DNA of 64,000 nt. Source: Kribbella aluminosa. Its GTDB lineage: Bacteria; Actinomycetota; Actinomycetes; Propionibacteriales; Kribbellaceae. Location: assembly GCF_017876295.1 (NCBI RefSeq), contig NZ_JAGINT010000001.1, positions 4,340,001-4,404,000 of the forward strand, given 5' to 3'. Shown piece by piece: positions 58,976 to 64,000 of the stretch (positions are counted from its first letter, which is position 1; every line of letters begins with the position of its first letter). The notes under the pieces are model-generated. The model saw nothing but the letters and a program-made list of their open reading frames with translations, was not told the DNA's origin and made no database searches. The translations under genes were made by a program, and so were the position numbers.

Positions 58976-59027
58976 TCACATGTCGCTTTCACATGTCGCT
59001 GTCACATGCCGGTGTCACATGTCGTCC
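58976..59027 (+). repeat. Four 13-bp direct repeats (iterons)
   Basis: Copies of TCACATGTCGCTG at 58976, 58989, 59002 and 59015 (the third has CC for TC and the last differs at its end). Each holds a CACATG. They fill the region between the PPOX gene and the ECF41 sigma gene, close to one helical turn plus two bases apart. Confidence 0.8.
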
Positions 59028-59093
59028 TGGGGTTCCGTCAACCGAAGTGACGGCGCTCGGCCGGACAGTGTGACAGGTGAGAGGTTGGGAGAC

Positions 59094-59966
59094 ATGACCG
59101 GGGACGACTGGCTGGCAGTACGGTTCGAGGAGAACCGGGACCGGCTGCGCGCCGTCGCGTACCGGATCCTGGGCTCCGAGCCGGAGGCCGAGGACGCGGT
59201 CCAGGAGACCTGGATCCGGCTCAGCCACAGCGACACCGACGTGATCGGCAACCTCGGCGGGTGGCTCACCACCGTCGTCGGGCGGATCTGCCTCGACATG
59301 TTGCGGACCCGTCGCGGGCGGCCCGAGCTCCCGGTCGGCGACCACTCCCCCGTGCTCGCGGACGACGGCGTACCAGATCCGGAACTCGAAGCGATCCAGG
59401 CGGACTCGGTCGGGCTGGCGTTGCTCGTGGTGCTCGAGACGCTGTCGCCGGCCGAACGGCTGGCGTTCGTGCTGCACGACCTGTTCGCCGTACCGTTCGA
59501 GGACATCGCGCCGATCATCCGGAAGTCGCCGGCCGCGGCGCGGCAGATCGCGAGCCGGGCACGGCGGCGGGTTCGCGGTACGTCGGAACCGACCGACGTG
59601 GATGTCCTGCGACAGAAGGAAGTCGTGAACGCGTTCCTCACCGCGGCACGGGAAGCGGACTTCACCGCGCTGCTCGAGGTGCTCGATCCGGAGGTCGTCG
59701 TCCGCGGGGACGCGAGCGCGGCGTCGTACGGGTCGACGATGTCGCCGTTGTCCGGTGCTGCCGAGGTCGCGCACGCGTTCAGCGGGCGGGCGCGGGCGGC
59801 GAAGCTCGTCCTCGTCGACGGGATGCCAGGCCTGGTGTGGATGCAGCGCGGCGAACCGTTGATTGTGTTCTCTTTCACGGTCGCCGGCGGGCGTGTCGCC
59901 GCGATCGACCTTCGAGGCGATCCGGAGTACCTCGAAAGCGTCGATCTCGTGACTTTGCGGGGCTGA
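59094..59966 (+). CDS. ECF41-family RNA polymerase sigma factor (SigJ-like)
   Basis: 290 residues. Region 2 reads RLRAVAYRILGSEPEAEDAV then QETWIRL, region 4 LSPAERLAFVLHDLFAVPFE then DIAPIIRKSPAAARQIASRA. A C-terminal SnoaL-like domain (VVNAFLTAAREADFTALLEV; AHAFSGRARAAKLVLVDGMP) of about 110 residues is characteristic of ECF41, in which it modulates the sigma activity in the absence of an anti-sigma factor. ATG 59094 follows GAGGTTGGGAGAC; upstream open frame to 58302 is rejected. ECF41 genes often neighbour oxidoreductase genes, as here. Confidence 0.9.
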   Translation: MTGDDWLAVRFEENRDRLRAVAYRILGSEPEAEDAVQETWIRLSHSDTDVIGNLGGWLTTVVGRICLDMLRTRRGRPELPVGDHSPVLADDGVPDPELEAIQADSVGLALLVVLETLSPAERLAFVLHDLFAVPFEDIAPIIRKSPAAARQIASRARRRVRGTSEPTDVDVLRQKEVVNAFLTAAREADFTALLEVLDPEVVVRGDASAASYGSTMSPLSGAAEVAHAFSGRARAAKLVLVDGMPGLVWMQRGEPLIVFSFTVAGGRVAAIDLRGDPEYLESVDLVTLRG

Positions 59967-60112
59967 CCCGACGGCGTGGCGAGTGGACAGAACCGGTGGG
60001 ATTCATAGGCCCGATGTGGCGCCTCCGAACGGCGTGAAATCCCGTTTTTGCGGACGCCGAAAGTGCGCTACTGTTCTGCTCTCGCACCGAGCGGAAACGC
60101 TCCGAGCGAAGC

Positions 60113-60185
60113 GCGGACGTAGCTCAGTTGGTAGAGCGCAACCTTGCCAAGGTTGAGGTCGCCGGTTCGAACCCGGTCGTCCGCT
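60113..60185 (+). tRNA. tRNA-Gly (anticodon GCC)
   Basis: 73 bases, acceptor GCGGACG/CGTCCGC, identical to the gene at 50059-50131 but on the opposite strand. Confidence 0.95.
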
Positions 60186-60207
60186 CGGAGAGGGTTCGGC
60201 TCTCAGT

Positions 60208-60278
60208 GGTGGAGTGGCCGAGAGGCGAGGCAACGGCCTGCAAAGCCGTGTACACGGGTTCGAATCCCGTCTCCACCT
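60208..60278 (+). tRNA. tRNA-Cys (anticodon GCA)
   Basis: 71 bases, acceptor GGTGGAG/CTCCACC, identical to the gene at 49966-50036. Confidence 0.95.
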
Positions 60279-60313
60279 CGAGAACCTCAGGGTATTCTGA
60301 TGGTTCCGGTTTT

Positions 60314-60385
60314 GGACGATTGGCGCAGCGGTAGCGCGCTTCCCTGACACGGAAGAGGTCACTGGTTCGATCCCAGTATCGTCCA
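60314..60385 (+). tRNA. tRNA-Val (anticodon GAC)
   Basis: 72 bases, acceptor GGACGAT/ATCGTCC, identical to the gene at 49859-49930. Followed by the tRNA-linked repeat (from about 60398) and two or three minisatellite units to about 60590. Confidence 0.95.
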
Positions 60386-60621
60386 CGAAGGCGATGGGCG
60401 ACGTGTGTCGCGCACTGCGTGCGCTGACCTCGTCGCCTTCGTCATTTGTGCGGCTGCGCTTCGCTTGCCGCGTTGCGGGGGCTCCGCCACCCGCACCCCC
60501 TGCGCCTTCGCTTCGCTCGGCGGCTTGGGTCGGGTCGCGCTGTCTGTTCACCCGCTTGGGTCGGGTTGCGTTGTTGGTTCACCTGCGGCGCCTGCATGGT
60601 CGTTGCCAGTGAGGGCGGGCC

Positions 60622-61365
60622 TTACATCCGGAGGTACGAGCCGCCGTTGAAGTCCAGGATCGTGCCGGTTGCGAACTCCGCCTCGGGCGATGCCAGGTAC
60701 AGGATCGCGGCCGCTACCTCGGACGGGTCGGCCACCCGCTCGAGCGGGCTCTCCAGCCGTCGGCGGTCGTATCCGTCGCCGGCCAGGTTCACCGCGGCCA
60801 TGTCGGTGACCGTCCACCCCGGCGCGATCGCGGTGACCGCGATCCCCTCCGGCCCCAGCGCCCGCGCCAAGGACTGCGTGAACGACACGATCGCCGCCTT
60901 CGAGGCGCCGTACGCCGGCTGGTTCGGCTCACCCCGGAACGCGCCGCGCGACGACACGTTCACGATCCGCCCGCCGCGGGTCATGTGCCGTACGGCGCAC
61001 CACGTGACGTTGGACGGACCAACGAGATTCACCGCAAGTGTGTCCGCCCACGCCCGCTGCCACTCGGCGTACGTCGTCTCCCGGATCCGGTGCGGGTGAT
61101 ACACGCCGGCGTTGTTCACGAGTACGTCGATGCTGCCCAGCGCGGTCGCGGCCGCCGAGACCATCGCCTCGATCGCGTCCGGATCCGCCAGGTCCGCCTG
61201 TACGGCCAGGTGCCCCGACCCGGGCAGCTCCTTCACGAGCTGCGCGGCCGCCTCCCCCGACGAGCTGTAATGCACCGCCACCCGGTCCCCCGCAGCAGCG
61301 AAGGCCCGCGCCGCCGCCGCACCGATCCCCCGCGAAGCCCCTGTCACCAGCACTGATCGGTTCAT
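60622..61365 (-). CDS. SDR family oxidoreductase (FabG-like)
   Basis: 247 residues, classical SDR. Cofactor motif VLVTGASRGIGAAAARAFAA near 5, VLVNNAGVYHPHRIRETTYA near 80, catalytic Ser in GRIVNVSSRGAFRGEPNQPA and YGASKAAIVSFTQSLARALG with YxxxK near 150. NADP-type Arg or Ser residues follow the second strand (VHYSSSGEAA). Start at 61365 after AAAGGATCGGTCGC. It lies 31 bases downstream of rsgA on the same strand, probably co-transcribed but not related in function. Confidence 0.9.
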   Translation of the reverse strand: MNRSVLVTGASRGIGAAAARAFAAAGDRVAVHYSSSGEAAAQLVKELPGSGHLAVQADLADPDAIEAMVSAAATALGSIDVLVNNAGVYHPHRIRETTYAEWQRAWADTLAVNLVGPSNVTWCAVRHMTRGGRIVNVSSRGAFRGEPNQPAYGASKAAIVSFTQSLARALGPEGIAVTAIAPGWTVTDMAAVNLAGDGYDRRRLESPLERVADPSEVAAAILYLASPEAEFATGTILDFNGGSYLRM

Positions 61366-61396
61366 GCGACCGATCCTTTCATTCAAGGGCGCAGCA

Positions 61397-62464
61397 TCAA
61401 GGACGGGGCTTCAAGTCCCGCCGGTACGACTTCGACGCTCGCACCCACTGCTTCTTCGCCTCGTTCCGCAGCCGCACGTCCGCGCGCCGAGCCATGTACG
61501 CGGCTTCGCGCTGAAGCTTCACCCAGCTCTCGTAGCGCCGGTACGGCAGCCTGCCGTCCTCAAGACCCGCCCGTACCGCGCACCCCGGCTCCGACTCGTG
61601 TGAGCAGTCCTTGAACTTGCACTGCTCCGCCAGCTCCGTGATGTCCGGGAACGCCGCGGCCAGGCCCTCTCCGCTCTCCTGCAGGCCGATCCCCCGCAGC
61701 CCGGGTGTGTCGATGACGACCCCACCACCCGGCAGCACGATCAGCTCCCGCCGTACCGACGTGTGCCGCCCCTTGCCGTCCTCCCGAATGTCCTGCACGT
61801 CCAGCAGTTCCACACCGGCCAGTGCGTTCACCAGCGACGACTTGCCCGCACCGCTGGACCCCAGCAACGCCAGCGTCGCGTCCCCGGCCAGCAGCTCGCG
61901 TACGGCGTCCATCCCGGCGCCTGTGCTCGCACTGCACACAAGTACGTCGGCCCCGGGCGCAGCAGCGGCCACGTCCTCGGCCAGCAGGTCCGCGTCGGTG
62001 ACCAGGTCCGACTTGGTCAGTACGACGACCGGACGCGCACCGCTCTCCCAGGCCAGCGCCATGAAGCGCTCGATCCGGACGATGTTCGGCTCCGGGACCA
62101 GGCCGACGACGATCGCGATCACGTCGACGTTCGACGCGAGCACCTGGCCGCGGGACGACCCGCCGACCTCGGCCCGGACGATCGCCGACCGCCGCGGCAG
62201 CACCGACTCGACCGTGATCCGGTCGTCCGGCCAGAAACGCAGTACCACCCAGTCACCCGTACACAGGCCGGCCTGGGCGTCCGACGCGATCTCGGCGAGC
62301 AGCGCCCCGGACCAGCTGGCCCGGACCGGCCCGTCCTCGGTGAAGACCGTCGCCAGGCCCTTGTCGACCCGGGCGACGCGTCCCGGGACCAGGTCCGCGG
62401 GGACAGTTTGCAGGCTTTCGGTCGTGGAGCTGTCGAGTCCCAGGGCCTGGAGTGTGGCTGACAT
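61397..62464 (-). CDS. rsgA: Ribosome small-subunit-dependent GTPase A
   Basis: 355 residues. OB-fold N-terminus (GRVARVDKGLATVFTEDGPV), then a circularly permuted GTPase: G4 VVVLTKSDLVTDAD near 165, G1 LLGSSGAGKSSLVNALAGVE near 220, G3 VIDTPGLRGIGL near 270; then the zinc knuckle CKFKDCSHESEPGC near 310. It acts in late maturation of the 30S subunit. ATG 62464 follows CGAAAGG; a small ORF precedes it. Confidence 0.93.
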   Translation of the reverse strand: MSATLQALGLDSSTTESLQTVPADLVPGRVARVDKGLATVFTEDGPVRASWSGALLAEIASDAQAGLCTGDWVVLRFWPDDRITVESVLPRRSAIVRAEVGGSSRGQVLASNVDVIAIVVGLVPEPNIVRIERFMALAWESGARPVVVLTKSDLVTDADLLAEDVAAAAPGADVLVCSASTGAGMDAVRELLAGDATLALLGSSGAGKSSLVNALAGVELLDVQDIREDGKGRHTSVRRELIVLPGGGVVIDTPGLRGIGLQESGEGLAAAFPDITELAEQCKFKDCSHESEPGCAVRAGLEDGRLPYRRYESWVKLQREAAYMARRADVRLRNEAKKQWVRASKSYRRDLKPRP

Positions 62465-62498
62465 GCGGCGAACCTTTCGAAAGGTCCGGCCGCGGGAT

Positions 62499-62558
62499 TC
62501 AGCTCCGCGGACGGACAGTACGGAAGACAACGGGCCGTGCGGCCTGTTCGAAGCTCAT
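62499..62558 (-). CDS. Short upstream ORF preceding rsgA
   Basis: MSFEQAARPVVFRTVRPRS (19 residues) has a strong ribosome binding site (AAGGGAGG, 9 bases before the ATG at 62558) and ends 34 bases before the rsgA start. No signal or membrane segment. It could be a leader peptide or a small protein, perhaps coupling translation to rsgA. Confidence 0.45.
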   Translation of the reverse strand: MSFEQAARPVVFRTVRPRS

Positions 62559-62617
62559 GGCGGGTTGCCTCCCTTCGGGTCCTTGCGGTCCAGCCAGGAC
62601 CGTCTGTCGCGATGCCG

Positions 62618-63823
62618 TCAGCGTAGGTCGTCGGTCTCCCCGTGCGCACCCGGTTTTCCGACCGGCGCGGCCTTGCGGTCCGGCTCGTCGGGAGCCTTGG
62701 GTTTCTTCTTCAGGCCCTTGCGTACGGCGGGACCGAGGTTCCGCGGCTGCTCCGCGAACTCCTCCAGCTTCCGCGCCGCCTCCGCGTGCGCGTCGGACTC
62801 CACCGGGGTCAGCGGGTTCGGGTGCTCGTGGTGGTGGTCCGGCTCGGCCTTCATCACCGGCTCGACCTCGTCCTCGTCCGCCGCGGGTTCCGGTGCTTCC
62901 TTCTTGACCTCGGTCACGTGCGCCTTGTGCGGCCACAGCCGGTCCACCACCGCGTTCAGCGCCGCGCCGATCAGTACTGCGATCGCGGTCATGTAGAGCC
63001 ACATCAGTACCGCGATCGGTGCTGCCAGCGGGCCGTAGATCGACGTACCGCCGACCGTGCTCTGCAGGACCCAGCGGAGCACGAAGCTGCCCAGGATCCA
63101 GATCGACAGCGCCAGGAACGAGCCCGGCAGGTCCGAGACCCACGGAGTCCGGATCGGGACCGACAGGTGGTACAGGGTGTTCAGGAAGCCCGCGGACAGG
63201 ATCGTGACCACCGGCCAGTACAGCTGGTTCAGGAAGTCCAGCCGGTGCGGCAGCAGTGAGTCGACCGCGCTCGGGCCGGCCAGCACCAGCGGCAGCACGA
63301 TCACGCCGATGACCAGCGCGGCGCAGTACAGACTGAAGGACAGCGCGCGGGTCCGGACGATGCCGCGCTTGCCGCCCATCCCGTACATGATCGTGATCGT
63401 GTCCACGAACACGTTCAGCGCCCGGCTGCCGGACCACAGCGCCAGCACGAACCCGATCGAGATCACGTCCGGCCGGCCGCCGTTCAGCACCTGGTCCAGG
63501 GTCGGCGCGATCACGTTCTTGATCGAGTCGTCGGTGAGCGCCCGGGCGGCCAGGTCGACGATCTGCTGCTTGACGTCGTTGATCGTCTCGATCGCGAACC
63601 ACTTGCTCGCGATGTACCCGAGCGAGCCGGCCAGCCCGAAGATCAGCGGCGGTAGCGAGAGGATCGCGAAGAACGCCCCCTCGGCCGCGAGACCGGTGAC
63701 CCGGTACCGCAGACACACCCCGACCGTCTGGGTGAGCAGCTTCCAGGTCGTCGCGGGGACCTTACGAACCCATGCCAATGAGAGGGAGCTCCCACCAGTG
63801 GGTCCTGCCCCAGAACGTGCCAT
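62618..63823 (-). CDS. YihY/BrkB family membrane protein
   Basis: 401 residues. YihY/UPF0761-type core with six membrane segments (GLAAEGAFFAILSLPPLIFG; VISIGFVLALWSGSRALNVF; SFSLYCAALVIGVIVLPLVL; LYWPVVTILSAGFLNTLYHL; SIWILGSFVLRWVLQ; IYGPLAAPIAVLMWLYMTAI). The C-terminal about 110 residues are cytoplasmic, charged, with an HHHEH stretch and Lys/Pro-rich end. Members are envelope proteins once misnamed ribonuclease BN; function unclear. Starts 19 bases from the divergent AidB-like gene; TACGGT just before the ATG suggests a leaderless message. Confidence 0.88.
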   Translation of the reverse strand: MARSGAGPTGGSSLSLAWVRKVPATTWKLLTQTVGVCLRYRVTGLAAEGAFFAILSLPPLIFGLAGSLGYIASKWFAIETINDVKQQIVDLAARALTDDSIKNVIAPTLDQVLNGGRPDVISIGFVLALWSGSRALNVFVDTITIMYGMGGKRGIVRTRALSFSLYCAALVIGVIVLPLVLAGPSAVDSLLPHRLDFLNQLYWPVVTILSAGFLNTLYHLSVPIRTPWVSDLPGSFLALSIWILGSFVLRWVLQSTVGGTSIYGPLAAPIAVLMWLYMTAIAVLIGAALNAVVDRLWPHKAHVTEVKKEAPEPAADEDEVEPVMKAEPDHHHEHPNPLTPVESDAHAEAARKLEEFAEQPRNLGPAVRKGLKKKPKAPDEPDRKAAPVGKPGAHGETDDLR

Positions 63824-63841
63824 ACCGCTTACCGTACTGAC

Positions 63842-64000
63842 ATGGCGGACCCATTCGCGGTAACGAACCAGGCTCCCCCACTGCGGGGCGTGAACTTCTT
63901 CACGCGGGACGCGGCGCTCGGTGACGCTCTGCGCCCGTACGCCGGCCTCACCGGTGATCTGGCAGCCGACCCAGGGCTGACCCGGATCGGCGAGCTGGCC
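63842..64000 (+). CDS. AidB-like acyl-CoA dehydrogenase, N-terminus only
   Basis: 53 codons reach the window edge: MADPFAVTNQAPPLRGVNFF followed by TRDAALGDALRPYAGL. The opening '...TNQAPPL...N.F..D..L' is that of AidB-type (adaptive-response) acyl-CoA dehydrogenases. The catalytic domain lies outside the window. ATG at 63842; no ribosome binding site, so probably leaderless. Divergent from the YihY gene. Confidence 0.65.
   Translation, partial: MADPFAVTNQAPPLRGVNFFTRDAALGDALRPYAGLTGDLAADPGLTRIGELA

Larger units (their letters stand above)
60113..60560 (+). repeat. Copy B of the tRNA Gly-Cys-Val cluster with linked repeat
   Basis: About 445 bp, the inverted partner of 49690-50131. The similarity begins at the first base of tRNA-Gly and continues through both spacers, tRNA-Cys, tRNA-Val and about 175 bases beyond. 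Confidence 0.85.

Noticed and set aside
58302..59093. N-terminal extension of the ECF41 frame to 58302
   Set aside because: It overlaps the AraC gene end and the antisense of the PPOX gene. The ATG at 59094 has a ribosome binding site and gives the normal family length.
1..64000. CRISPR array
   Set aside because: No series of identical 25-40-bp repeats separated by unique spacers of constant length was found; the repeats present are tandem or tRNA-linked.

Overview
The window is high-GC actinobacterial DNA, most likely from a Kribbella-like member of the Propionibacteriales. This is inferred from GC-rich third codon positions, actinobacterial genes for phosphatidylinositol mannoside (PIM) synthesis (pgsA/patA/pimA), an Rv0243-Rv0241c-like thiolase/FabG4/HtdX operon, the TetR, PadR, XRE/DUF6879 and ECF41 regulator types, and probable leaderless starts. 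I could not run a database search, so the genus is a guess.

Left part (1-6.3 kb): a truncated membrane-anchored molybdopterin oxidoreductase; a 36-residue peptide gene with a strong ribosome binding site, divergent from a di-iron ferritin/desaturase-fold enzyme; a three-gene operon (small Tat protein, DUF4331 protein, His-rich protein) behind a perfect CRP/FNR-like palindrome; and a decayed Mn transporter fragment. From 6.3 to 15.6 kb lies what I read as an integrative element of about 9.3 kb. It sits in the 3' end of an acyl-CoA dehydrogenase gene and is bounded by identical 37-bp direct repeats. It carries a large AAA_13 ATPase with a zinc-hook-like CxxC and a C-terminal HEPN-like RxxxxH (candidate RloC/PrrC-type defence gene), a zinc-ribbon protein, a DEDDh exonuclease, an XRE/DUF6879 regulatory module and a frameshifted tyrosine integrase.

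Middle part (15.6-49.3 kb): the acyl-CoA dehydrogenase, divergent TetR, thiolase, two-domain FabG and MaoC-type hydratase form a fatty-acyl-CoA module. A second threonyl-tRNA synthetase gene follows, with a Thr-Thr-Thr leader peptide, a strong hairpin and a hairpin over its ribosome binding site. Then come TesB, PAC2, a hydroxyacid dehydrogenase, a DUF2264 protein, ferritin, two tandem DUF2207 membrane proteins, EF-G2, a TPR-AAA ATPase operon, and the PIM locus (thrS, HIT, pgsA, patA, pimA) interrupted by an opposite-strand lipoprotein gene. A ParA/EspI-like ATPase, a GntR-AraR-type regulator, a GT39-like transferase and a GNAT follow.

Right part (49.3-64 kb): a Gly-Cys-Val tRNA cluster is present twice in inverted orientation about 10 kb apart. 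Each copy, and a separate tRNA-Val(CAC), is followed by the same roughly 150-bp repeat and a minisatellite. Between them are an aminotransferase class IV enzyme, a CGNR zinc-finger regulator, a PadR-controlled ABC exporter, a P-loop kinase, an SDR, an AraC regulator, a PPOX-type protein and an ECF41 sigma factor next to four 13-bp iterons. The window ends with an SDR, rsgA preceded by a tiny ORF, a YihY/BrkB membrane protein and the start of an AidB-like acyl-CoA dehydrogenase.

Three genes carry single-base frameshifts (both thrS genes and the integrase). Because ThrRS is essential, at least one thrS frameshift is probably a sequence error.
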